A DNA stretch of 64,000 nt. It comes from Leishmania infantum JPCM5 (taxonomy: Eukaryota > Euglenozoa > Kinetoplastea > Trypanosomatida > Trypanosomatidae). Each line of letters opens with the position of its first letter. The stretch's first letter is position 1. The notes below the pieces were generated by a model. It was given only the letters and a program-made list of their open reading frames with translations, ran no database searches and was not told the origin of the DNA. Positions 21,490-31,571 of the stretch are shown here, piece after piece. The DNA lies in assembly GCF_000002875.2 (NCBI RefSeq), contig NC_009420.2:556001-620000 (forward strand), read 5' to 3'. The position numbers were made by a program, and so were the translations under genes.

Positions 21490-22126
21490 GTTTTCTCGTC
21501 TCCTTTAACTAGCCTGCTGCCTGCCATACAGCAAGGTGTTCAGCCTACACTCAACTCCCCCCCGCCCTCGGCCGGTCACAGGCACAGCGCATGGGGAGAT
21601 GCAGCGGTAGGGCAAGCCCTGCAGCCGTGCGCCGACCCAGTCACCCGGGCACCGCCGCTGCGTCGAACAGTGCTCACACACACACACACTCACACAGCAG
21701 CGGCCGTTGCGCCGGTCGCCACCCGGTGCACCCGCCACGGGGCCGGGCTCGGGCACCCCCACACCAGTGGGCAGTGTGAGGGCGGGGGCGCGATGCCTTT
21801 CGAGCCACCTCCACACTCCGCCCATCACATGAACGGCACGGACGCGTTCACTGACCGCAGGGCGCGGCGACGCCGCGCTCACCAGGACATGGCCGCCCGG
21901 CATCAGCGGGGATGCATTGCTGTGGCTCCGCTACGCCGTAGGCGCTTGGCTCGGCCACCACCAGAGGCGGCTCCGCAGTGGCAGGGGATAGGGGCGAGGG
22001 GCTGCTTGGCTTTTTCCGCACGCAATGCGTGGGGGCGCTGGACCCTGCGACACCACGCACTGAGCTGTCGCCCCGTCCTCATGGAGAGTCGGCACGCAGC
22101 TGGAAAAAAAGTATAGTGATGCAGTG
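21490..22126 (-). repeat. SIDER-like retroposon copy C
   Basis: Nearly full copy in gene-sense orientation. It shares the left block CGTCTCCTTTA..CTAG with copy A (after its A-tract) and the right block GTATAGTGATG.AGTG with copy B. The hallmark region is at about 22045-22075 and carries one change (AGCTGTCG instead of AGGTGTCG) that it shares with copy D. It lies just downstream of the broken gene at 22130-23413. Confidence 0.7.
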
Positions 22127-22129
22127 ACA

Positions 22130-23413
22130 CTCTCGCTGCTATTTGGGCCGCGGAGGCATACGACGGCAGCATCGGCGGCGCGCCGCGAGGCACCAACGTG
22201 GTTCTGAGGCATGCGTGCCCCGCAAGGTCGAGTCGAGCTCGACGTTCGGGGTCTGACCTTACCCGAGGTCACCGCTGGCGAGCCCCGGCCGCCACTCCGC
22301 GCGGCTTTTTCGCTGCATCGAGGGGGCGCAGGCGGCGCGGATGACGCGGGCAAGTCTTGATCAGCCAGCCCCCGCCCCCTGTCTTGCGACCGCTCCACCA
22401 AACCCGGCTGCTGGAGCAGGACAGGCGCGCGCGTATGTTGCAGGATGATGTGGCTGCGCGATCGAGCCAAAACCCTGCATTCATGTGCCCGAGACGAAAG
22501 AGTCCTCGCTGCATCGGCCCATTGCGCGGCCGAGACGCATCGAGCTTCTTCGAGTCACCACCACCGCGGAACCATACCCCCGGGCTCTGCAATTCATGAG
22601 GCATCTGGCCGTTGTAGGCCGACATGTCCATAATGCGCTTGTGTGGTGTAGAGGGTGACCGGAAGGCTGTTGATGTGAGGCCCGAAAGGCCTTGTGTGAT
22701 CGGCAGGGCTCATCCCCAGGGGCGTGTCTCAGTTGTGGGACACAAGACTCTGGGGTGAGGTTGCTGGCTAGAAGAGTCTGGAGCAGCATGATGCCGTCCA
22801 CGCGCAAATCCTCTCTCCCGCAGATGATCGACGCGAGAGGCGCCTCTTCAAGCAAGAGAGTCGCTCGCTGCGCCTGGTCTTTTCGAGACGCGCTTCAGAC
22901 TCTCCTCACATACGACCATGACCTCGTTAGCCGGCTCCGCGTCAAGGCTCTTACCCCTCAGCTTCTGTACGTGCGGATTCCGTGCGCGCAGGAAAGCACG
23001 GCATGCCACCACGCGCGGTGCCGCATGCTCTTCCATCAGTCGCGCGCAGCCCTCGTCCACATTGGATCCCCGTCCCGCAAGAGGCGCCTGGACGTTCTAG
23101 GAGGACCAACTTGCTTTTCTTCGGCCTCGACAGAGCCGCTTGGTCAAGTCACCTTACTACCGATGCCTCGCGAACAACTTGTCACTGGGCAGTGCTGTGT
23201 GCATCCTCAGCTTCGTCTCGAAGACGGACGTCGTGGACATCTTGAAGGGGGCGTGGGGCCTGTGCCGACCTGAAAGGAAAGGGAAGAGGCTCCGAGAGTG
23301 AGGCGAGCGAAACGCTCTGTGAGGCGCTGGATTGCGTTGGTGCTGGAGGCAGCCAGGATGGCAAGGAAGAATAGAAGCAAGTAGGAAGAGAGAGGAAGCA
23401 GAGGTGATCGCAT
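22130..23413 (-). pseudogene. broken gene with an N-terminal signal peptide, family unknown
   Basis: The minus strand from an ATG at 23413 encodes a convincing secretory signal: MRSPLLPLSS, a Leu/Phe-rich core, then ASSTNA as a plausible cleavage site. The reading then breaks repeatedly. Frame 1 ends near 23207. The protein-like continuation (MSTTSVFETKLRMHTALPSD, from about 23240) is in another frame and meets TAG TAA near 23155 and another TAG near 23092. That same frame then gives DEGCARLMEEHAAPRVVACR and ends near 22848. The next stretch (EEAPLASIICGREDLRVDG) is in the first frame to about 22650, then the other frame again (MDMSAYNGQMPHEL). Composition stays protein-like and repeat-free, unlike neighbouring intergenic DNA. 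I read this as a decayed gene for a secreted or surface protein. The right-hand limit and family are uncertain. Confidence 0.5.
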
Positions 23414-24071
23414 GCCGTGCGCTGCCTTCCGACGGAGATGACCTCACTAACGCGAGATCTCGTTCGTCACGCAACGCACAAATTCGATGGTCCACTTCCG
23501 AACGAGTCCGTCTTTCTTACCCGCTCAAACTTTGCGCACGCTGATTTGGTGCACACTGGCGGTCTTCAAGCCTCCCCTTCCGAAAAAAAAAAATATATAT
23601 ATATAGAATAGAAAAACAACGCGTAAAAACGGCAACCGAGGAGAACGAAAGCGAGAAGAAAAAAAAAGCAATCGCAACGCGGCCAAAGAGAGTGGGTCTT
23701 GACAACCAAACACAAGCAAACCAAGCACTGAGAGGCATCACTCCCCTGTAGTAGCCGAGTTCCACCACAGCACTGAGACCCTCCCACCCAAGGATGAGAC
23801 TAGCACAGAGATAGGGAGAGGTTGTTATATTTTTTTTTTTTTGAAGGTTGGCTGTCGCCTTCTAGTTTCGAAATGGAAGTAAGGGGCGTAATGAAAAGCA
23901 ACATAGCAAAGCAGTATCGTGATCGCATAGACTACAACCCCACACGCACACGATTGATGGAGAGGGATAAGAAAATTCGCCCGAGCAAAACACAAAAATA
24001 AAAGTGGAGATGGTGCTGAGCATGAGACAACTTAACGGAACGGACATTCTTTTCTTTTCGGAAACGAGAGT
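23414..24071. other. intergenic, no gene seen
   Basis: A/T-rich relative to its surroundings, with an A-run followed by TA repeats at about 23583-23605 and a long T-run at about 23829-23842. Presumed 3' UTR of the ELMO gene beyond SIDER-like copy D, or 5' flank of the broken gene. Confidence 0.45.
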
Positions 24072-24694
24072 GATGATAAACATGATAAGCTGCTGTAGGG
24101 TGTTTTTTTTTGTTGCCTGCCACCGTCTGCATTCCCTGCCATACAGCAAGGTGTTCAGCCTACATTCAACCCCCCCGCCCTCGGCCGGTCACAGGCACAG
24201 CGCATGGGGAGATGCAGCGGTAGGGCAAGCCCTGCAGCCGTGCGCCGACCCAGTCACCCGGGCACCGCCGCTGCGTCGAACAGTGCTCACACACACACAC
24301 ACTCACACAGCAGCGGCCGTTGCGCCGGTCGCCACCCGGTGCACCCGCCACGGGGCCGGGCTCGGGCACCCCCACACCAGTGGGCAGTGTGAGGGCGGGG
24401 GCGCGATGCCTTTCGAGCCACCTCCACACTCCGCCCATCACATGAACGGCACGGACGCGTTCACTGGCCGCAGGGCGCGGCGACGCCACGCTCACCAGGA
24501 CATGGCCGCCCGGCATCAGCGGGGATGCATTGCTGTGGCTCCGCTACGCCGTAGGCGCTTGGCTCGGCCACCACCAGAGGCGGCTCCGCAGTGGCAGGGG
24601 ATAGGGGCGAGGGGCTGCTTGGCTTTTTCCGCACGCAATGCGTGGGGGCGCTGGACCCTGCGACACCACGCACTGAGCTGTCGCCCCCCGTCAT
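24072..24694 (-). repeat. SIDER-like retroposon copy D
   Basis: Gene-sense copy in the presumed 3' UTR of the ELMO gene. At its 5' side (right) it ends CGCCCCCCGTCAT, a boundary shared with copy E but not with A, B or C. Copies D and E also share CGCCACGCTCACC where A, B and C have CGCCGCGCTCACC, and both have CCGTCTGCATT before the CCATACAGCAAGG block. D and E are therefore a sister pair. The A-tract (minus sense) is at about 24101-24111, and GATGATAAACATG.TAAGCTGCT upstream of it is shared with copy A. Confidence 0.7.
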
Positions 24695-24993
24695 CGGGTT
24701 GAGAGGCCGGGAAAGGCCAAAGAAAAAATACGTGTAAGAAAAGCAAAGAAGTGCACAGAGGTGGGCAGCCGTTCACGCGTTTTTGAGGAAGGTGGCGAGA
24801 GTCTGGGAAGAGTCTGCCCGAACGAGTACGTGCAGGGCAGGCCAAAACAAGCAAAGAGAGGAGAAAGGCAGTAGGCGTGTGTGTGTGTTTAGTGGGAGGA
24901 CGATGTACCTTTTTGAGATGGCATGCCCCCCCCACCTTGCTTTCTGCGTTGTACGCGGCTCAGCTTCTTCCCTCCCACATCCCTGTCTCCTCC

Positions 24994-27867
24994 CTACTCC
25001 TGCTGCTCAGCGGGCCCACGGACTTGACATGCGGCCTCCCGCATTATCTTCGCAGCACCCTTCCTCAAGAGCTTTCCCCGCAGCCGCGCCTTGATGTCGC
25101 CAAAATCGGCAATGCTAGGTCGGTTCGCCGGCACTGTGGACTTCGTCATACTACCGTCGCCTGTGGGTCCGCCTTTTGGCCGCGACCTCCACGCTTCTGC
25201 AAACAGCGCCAGCGCTCCGACATAACACTCGCAGCAGACATGCATGCCAGCGTACGAAGAAGGATGCGCCGCAGGCTCCGTCGTTTTAGCGGCGGCCTCA
25301 TGTGATGTGGGAGAGGGGCGCTTGCCGTTCGCCGTCTTTTGCACCTCCTCGTCAAGAATGTGCTGTCCAGCTGCGTCCAGCACCAGCGCCGTGAAGTTGA
25401 AGCAAACCAGAACAAACGGCAGCTCATTCGAAACTCTGCCTCTTTTCGCGGCCACCAGTGCCTCGCCGCCGCGATGATTATGAGACGGGGAGTGAGAGGC
25501 CCCTTCGTCGGCTGGGTTGCGGCACAGTTGCCACAGCCGTTGCGCGAACGCAGGGTAGTAGTCGATGAGGTACAACAACTGAAGCACGCCGAGGACACCC
25601 GTTGCCCGAACATCGGTGGCAGGGTTGGACCCTTGAAATCCGATTGACTCCCACTTGACGGCCGTGGACGACGACGGCGGCGAGGAGGTGACTGGGGTAG
25701 ATTCGGATGAATTCACGTTCCTACTCGGCCACGGAATCTTGCCCGTGAGAGTATTGAAGACAGTGAGCAGCATACGGCGATGCGTGGTGAGCTGCAACGA
25801 AACTGACTGAGACTTCAGAGCGCGTATAACACGCAGATGCTCTTCTGGTCCCCCAGGTGCGGAAGCCGTCTCGTCCACAGGCGCCACGCCGCTGAGCTCG
25901 TCACGATTAGGCCCACTACAAGCCGCCGTACTCGGCTGCGGCTGCTTCGCGACTGTCGACGCGCGACTAGCGCTGCCGCCGCAGCACCAAAAGATGGCGG
26001 CACGGACCGCTTTCTTCAGCGTCGGCAGTGCCATCACCGGCGGCGGGGCCTGCGGTAACACGATTGAAGAAGAACAAGCTCTGTCCGCCGTCCTCTCCTC
26101 AGCTTCGCACGCCCCTTTCGCGTCGCCTCTTCGGATCGCCTTCGTCAGATCCAGATATGCTTCGTAGAACGTGATGGGCGGCAGCGCGCGCGCAGGAAGC
26201 CGCATCGAATCAGTTGTCAGAGGATCTACATCGACGTCCTCGTCGTCCCAGATCCGCGGCAGCGAGTGATTAGTTCCTGAGAACGAGAGTACCTGCTGCA
26301 TGAAAACGGCGCCTCGATTATCGGCGTAAGGTATGTTACGGTCGTCCGCCATGCCAGCATAGGACGCTCGCTCATTATCGTCCATCCCACTTACTGGAGA
26401 GAAGGCACCCTCGTCGCTGGCGTCGGCGCCTTCAGCTGCGTAGACGACGCGCCGGCTACCCACGGAGCCATTCGCCGCGGCGCCCCCGCTACTGCGAAAA
26501 GACATGGCAGACTTGTCCTTCGTGTGAACTGTCGTCGTTGACGGCTCTGATAGGATGCTCGTCGGCGGCTGCAGCAGCGTGTCGGATACGTCGAGTCGCA
26601 TCGCCGCAGATGCGGCACTGTTCTTACATCCTTCCACAGGATGTGGCTCGCATGTCTCGCTCGCGTACGCGAGATCGAGCTGCCTCACAGCCTCCTCGCG
26701 CAGCGTGGTAGGCTTGCCGTCGGCGTCGCCGCAATCGCCCTCGAGCTCCGTGACAGTGAAGGACGACGAAGGGGACGAAGAGGACGAGCTAACCTCTTCT
26801 CCTGAAGGATCTTTGTGCACCCGAGTGAGCACCTCAATCGGTTGCTGCACCGCTGTCAACACTTGTGGTGAGCTTCTGACATGTGCGCCGCCTCCCGTGG
26901 GTGTCCTCGGCTTACTCGCTGCTAAAGCAAGCGATGACAACCCACCGACGCTGCTCGCCGGGCCGCAGGACTCACCGACAGAAGGAACAAGACCACTTGT
27001 AGCAGTCGCGCGTGCGACGTGATTCGATCGAGCCGCCTCGGGCACATCTGTGACGCTCATGAACGCCTCGCCGCCGATCGTCACGGTTGTCGGCGAGACG
27101 GACGGATCAGTGGGTGCCGACTGCGAATGGGTGTCAGCAGTGGCGCGGTCTTCTTCGCCGGACAGGTCGCTCCAACTAATCCAACAGCGGGGGCCGGTGC
27201 TGCCGGCGCCTCGCCTGCCTAGTGGCGCCAGTGCGGGCGGTGCGCCATCTGCCGGCGGAGGCGGCAACGGAAGCGGGCCGAGAGGTGCCGTAAAATTGTC
27301 CAAGTCAAAATACTTGTCCTCAGCCCCCGCTCCTGCGCGGACCGTATGACTGCGTGGCCACGATGGCCTCGTCGGCGCAGCGTGATTCGCCTCGTTGCCG
27401 CCGTCTTCATGGGGGAACGGAGATCGAATGGTGGAAACGGTTGATGGGCCCGCGGTCGCTGTCGCCGTGGCGTTGTTGTGCATGCTTTCAAAGGCAGCTG
27501 TGGTACCGTGGAAGCCTGAAGATACACCAGAGCTCCAGCATTTCACGCTCGGCGCCCCGATCGCTGGCATCTGTGTGTTTTCCTCGCAGCGCATGAGCCT
27601 TGGCGAGGGCGAAGGCGACGCTAGCGCTCCTCCGGCAATCGAGCCGAGAACTTGGAACGCATCCACATTCGGATATACAGCAGTGTCGTCATCACCGCCT
27701 TCCTCCGTCTGCCCCTCGTCCTTGGAAGATGACCGTGCTACATCCTGCTCGGGGTATTCGCGGCGGTACTTCTTCAGAACGGCATTCTTCTGCAACAGCG
27801 ACATCGTCACAGACGCATCAGGTGGAGGGGGGAGGGCAGTGCGACAGAAAGCACGAGGATTCGCCAA
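24994..27867 (-). CDS. ELMO/CED-12 domain protein
   Basis: 957 aa from the ATG at 27867. An in-frame ATG at 27804 (MSLLQKNAVLKKYRREYPEQD) begins a more protein-like sequence and may be the real start. Residues 1-560 are low-complexity Ser/Ala/Pro/Thr-rich and probably disordered. The C-terminal part carries an ELMO domain, about residues 690-860. Its signature WESIGFQGSNPATDVR (about 740-755) corresponds to the W..IGFQG.NP.TDFR core, followed by GVLGVLQLLYLIDYYPAFAQ and LPFVLVCFNFTALVLD. The Arg in TDVR matches the arginine that ELMOD proteins use for GAP activity on ARL2/ARF GTPases. ELMO proteins act with small GTPases in trafficking, cilia or actin control. No DOCK, PH or armadillo partner domain is visible. 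The gene is flanked by inverted SIDER-like copies D and E. Confidence 0.85.
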   Translation of the reverse strand: MANPRAFCRTALPPPPDASVTMSLLQKNAVLKKYRREYPEQDVARSSSKDEGQTEEGGDDDTAVYPNVDAFQVLGSIAGGALASPSPSPRLMRCEENTQMPAIGAPSVKCWSSGVSSGFHGTTAAFESMHNNATATATAGPSTVSTIRSPFPHEDGGNEANHAAPTRPSWPRSHTVRAGAGAEDKYFDLDNFTAPLGPLPLPPPPADGAPPALAPLGRRGAGSTGPRCWISWSDLSGEEDRATADTHSQSAPTDPSVSPTTVTIGGEAFMSVTDVPEAARSNHVARATATSGLVPSVGESCGPASSVGGLSSLALAASKPRTPTGGGAHVRSSPQVLTAVQQPIEVLTRVHKDPSGEEVSSSSSSPSSSFTVTELEGDCGDADGKPTTLREEAVRQLDLAYASETCEPHPVEGCKNSAASAAMRLDVSDTLLQPPTSILSEPSTTTVHTKDKSAMSFRSSGGAAANGSVGSRRVVYAAEGADASDEGAFSPVSGMDDNERASYAGMADDRNIPYADNRGAVFMQQVLSFSGTNHSLPRIWDDEDVDVDPLTTDSMRLPARALPPITFYEAYLDLTKAIRRGDAKGACEAEERTADRACSSSIVLPQAPPPVMALPTLKKAVRAAIFWCCGGSASRASTVAKQPQPSTAACSGPNRDELSGVAPVDETASAPGGPEEHLRVIRALKSQSVSLQLTTHRRMLLTVFNTLTGKIPWPSRNVNSSESTPVTSSPPSSSTAVKWESIGFQGSNPATDVRATGVLGVLQLLYLIDYYPAFAQRLWQLCRNPADEGASHSPSHNHRGGEALVAAKRGRVSNELPFVLVCFNFTALVLDAAGQHILDEEVQKTANGKRPSPTSHEAAAKTTEPAAHPSSYAGMHVCCECYVGALALFAEAWRSRPKGGPTGDGSMTKSTVPANRPSIADFGDIKARLRGKLLRKGAAKIMREAACQVRGPAEQQE

Positions 27868-28871
27868 TCAGCCGCAGCCACAATCATAAACCGCCACCTC
27901 CTCAACGAGCGCGCCGCGGAGGAGAGCAAGGCGAGTATGTGAGGAAACGGAGACGGAGAGGGAGAAGACAGCCAACCTAGAAAACTATAAACCTAAAACA
28001 GGTGCCGGCGAGGAGGTCGCCGATACCTCAGGTAAAGACGCGACTGACCGGTACTGCGGGATGCGCAATCACAAGCCAAGTAGCGCCTTTGTGGGAGCGT
28101 GTGTGTCGGCACGTTGAGTGAGTGTCAGCCCGCAGTCGCCACCGCCCTTCAAGGGTCCCTACGTCGTCGAGAGGCGCCTGTGGGATAGTGCGGTCGTTGA
28201 GAGGGGTATCCACCAGAAATCAGGGGCGCTAGAAGAAATAAAAAACGAAACCCGCAACACCGCCCAGCACAGAGGCTTGGCGGTCCGTCGATGAAAAGAT
28301 GGAAAAACCTGCAGCAGCCCGAAACAAGCAAAGGCTCCCTAGCACAACTCCGGCACAGGCGGCCGTAGTAACGCGCCACAGATGTTCAAATGGGTGCAGG
28401 ACAAAGCCCCACGGGCAGGCAAGCCAGTCGGGTGCGCACACAAACACCGGCCACTTTCCGCGCCACGAAGCACTGAAACGGGTCAAACACACCGAAGCAG
28501 AGGGAGACAAGAGGGCACAGACAATGAAGAAAGACGCGGGAAGAGGCACTCCGTTTCAGTTCTTTCCTGAATCAGCAAGGACACCACCCGAAAGAGATGC
28601 GCGCTATCGGTGTGCTGCATCGAGCGCACACATGCGCGCAACAACAAGCCTCTTTGGAAGACGCCCATGGTACAGCACACTGCGCACTGCGCATGAGCTC
28701 CACCGCTGGCACAATCCTTCAGGGCGTTCAAGCTAGGCCGCACCATACTTGTTGATTCAAGATACACCAGTGCAAGCGTACCTCCTTCAAATATGTCGCA
28801 CAGACCACACACACACAGAATAATGACAACATCCTCGTTTCCTACTTCCTCGCGCATAGAACATTCACTCA
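27868..28871. other. intergenic, 5' side of the ELMO gene
   Basis: About 1 kb with no supported gene. It is moderately purine-rich on plus close to the ELMO start, as expected for the minus-strand pyrimidine tract used in trans-splicing. Confidence 0.5.
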
Positions 28872-29446
28872 CATGACGGGGGGCGACATCTCAGTGCGTG
28901 GTGTCGCAGGGTCCAGCGCCCCCACGCATTGCGTGCGGAAAAAGCCAAGCAGCCCCTCGCCCCTATCCCCTGCCACTGCGGAGCCGCCTCTGGTGGTGGC
29001 CGAGCCAAGCGCCTACGGCGTAGCGGAGCCACAGCAATGCATCCCCGCTGATGCCGGGCGGCCATGTCCTGGTGAGCGTGGCGTCGCCGCGCCCTGCGGT
29101 CAGCGAACGCGTCCGTGCCGTTCATGTGATGGGCGGAGTGTGGAGGTGGCTCGAAAGGCATCGCGCCCCCGCCCTCACACTGCCCACTGGTGTGGGGGTG
29201 CCCGAGCCCGGCCCCGTGGCGGGTGCACCGGGTGGCGACCGGCGCAACGGCCGCTGCTGTGTGAGTGTGTGTGTGTGTGAGCACTGTTCGACGCAGCGGC
29301 GGTGCCCGGGTGACTGGGTCGGCGCACGGCTGCAGGGCTTGCCCTACCGCTGCATCTCCCCATGCGCTGTGCCTGTGACCGGCCGAGGGCGGGGGGGAGT
29401 TGAGTGTAGGCTGAACACCTTGCTGTATGGCAGGTAATGCAGACGG
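28872..29446 (+). repeat. SIDER-like retroposon copy E, inverted
   Basis: The only copy in plus orientation. It starts ATGACGGGGGGCGACA at 28872, runs through the hallmark elements (about 28890-28925: TCTCAGTGCG, GGTGTCGCAGGG), the GT microsatellite at about 29264-29280, and ends ATGGCAGGTAATGCAGACGG at 29446. No poly(A) tail follows. It is antisense to the surrounding genes and forms an inverted repeat with copy D around the ELMO gene. Confidence 0.7.
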
Positions 29447-31571
29447 TACGGAAAAGGGAAGCACCCGAGAGGGCACCCCGTGCAGACGAGAGACGGAGAA
29501 GGAATAAACGCACGGGATACCAAAGGAGAAAGGCAAGGGCAAGCATACGCCACGAAAAGAGCGCACAGGCATGTGCACGTCGACGAGGCGGAACGCTCGA
29601 CAAAAGAAGGCCACCGCACCGACGAATAAAGCATAGGCATGCGCACACCTGGGGTCTAAATGTGAAAGAGGGAAAAAAGGCGTAGAGAAAGTGGTGAGAG
29701 AAGGGAGTCACACAGATTTGCAGCACCGTAGCAGGGCCGCGGAAAGAAGGGTATGCATTGCCGTTACAGAACTTGTTCCACTACTACCCAGGTTATCCTA
29801 ATCCCCCTTTCCGCCCTCTTCACGCTCGCACCCCATGAATGCGGTACTCCACCGCGCAGCAGTAGGAGGCCACCCTTCGACGCTCCTCTCTCCCTGCTAT
29901 CTGTAGGTATGCATGTGCATATGTGTGTCTGCGTGTAAACAAGCTCGAGATGACGCTGCCCTTTGCACCCGGATTGTGCCGCCTTTACCGCGGGTACACC
30001 AGGGAGGACGGGGAAAGGAAAGAGGGTTGGTGCCCCGCGACTGTGCAAACAACACGCACCACCGCCTAGCAATGCAGCCGCTCGAACTGAAACGCTAACG
30101 TCTCCAGCCGCGCAAGGTTCTCCTTGGGTCCCCGAAACCTGCCGAGCTTCGAAGCTTAGCCTCTTCGCAACGGCGCCGCTGTGATAAAATGTAGGCGCTG
30201 ATCCATTCACATGGAAAAGTGCGCCGTCGCGCTCTTTCACGGTGCGCGTCACGCATCTCCTTAGACCCTTCACCAGCACCGCTTGCGTTCCCCTTTGGTG
30301 ATGGCAAGATGTCTGTGCCGCTCCCTACGCGTGTAAAGTGCCGTAAAGAGCGAGTGAGGGAAAAAGGAGAGGAGTGCCTGTGATGGCACTGGTAAGCTTA
30401 TCGGGGTGTCATTGTGCTGACCCTTTACCCGTATGTGCAACTTTTCATGATGAGGTCGCTTTCCCTGTTCATGAGGAGAGTAGAAAAGGAGTGGGGATAC
30501 ATCAAGGGCAGAACTCACAAGGAGAGAGAGAGAGAGCAGCGTGTACAGGTTAAACCGGTCAAAGCAAAGAGGCATTTGAGCCTGTCTAAACAAAACGAAA
30601 AAGATGGCACGCGGCCGTGACTGACTGACGTTGCCACTCGCAGTGCAAGCTGCACGCCACCAGCACTCGAGCACTCGAGCATTCGGCAGCGCGTTGCCAT
30701 CACATCAGCATCGCAAGGGGAAGAAACGGCATAACAGAGCTCACGCAGCAATCCCTGATAACGGTATCGAGCAGAGCCGTGGCAAGGCGCCTGAGTTTCT
30801 TTTTTTTTTACGAAGCGTGCAAGAGCGTTTAGTGCGTGGGGATTTGGGATGGAGAGCAACTCGGCAACCCTGGATGGGTCATACCTTTCTTTTTTGGTGG
30901 TGGTGGTGGTGATGGTTGGTCTCTCTAACGGGAGTGCGACCGAGCACACGGTCGAGTGTCGCACGTCTCTTCTAGTGCCCCGAACTACGTGCCGTCACAC
31001 AAACTTCCCCTTCTCTTTGCTTCACCACACCATTTACTTCACAGCCCAACCACCCACCCACCCCCACAGCACGGCATGCGCGTGCCGCGGAAAACAGTCA
31101 AAGCCCCGCAGTGCTCCCTGGTAGCGGGGGAGGTGGAGGCAGTGAACAGATCTACGTGGGAAGCAAAATTAAAAAACCATGTCACAAGACCACCCGTGTC
31201 GATCGCCCGCGTCAACTACAAAGAAGAATGTACAGCGCAATGCAACAGACAGGCTACCGGGGAGGGCAAGCGTCAAGGGTGGCGAGAGACAGCGGAAAAG
31301 ACTGACATGGAGATGGGTGCGCGTGCGGAACCCTTTTAAAGCCATGGCGTTGTGCAGGAGAAGGAGCGAGAGGAGACGCACAAGGACTCACTCCACGTAG
31401 CGCTTCACACGAAGCAGAGGCGGCGTAAAAAAAAAAGAGAGGGCAAGAAGGATCGGGCAGCAAGTCTAAACATCTACTTATCTAAATGAACGAGAACGAA
31501 AAAAAATGCCCACACGCGAAAGACAAACGACGCAACCATATCCCTTGGCGGCCAAAGCAACCGTCATTCAT
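29447..31571. other. 2.1 kb intergenic, presumed 3' UTR of the TRIM-like gene
   Basis: No supported gene. A 171-codon minus frame at 29764-30279 has no motif and His/Thr/Cys-rich low-complexity ends; I consider it non-coding. A GGT repeat lies at about 30894-30915 and a GA repeat at about 30523-30535. Confidence 0.5.

Noticed and set aside
22650..22855. Resemblance of GREDLRVDG in the broken gene to the EDLRQD motif of PI3-kinase-like kinases
   Set aside because: Too short, no other kinase motif nearby, and the N-terminal signal peptide does not fit a PIKK.
29764..30279. 171-codon minus frame as a possible gene
   Set aside because: No motif, no clear start context, low-complexity tail; more like 3' UTR of the TRIM-like gene.
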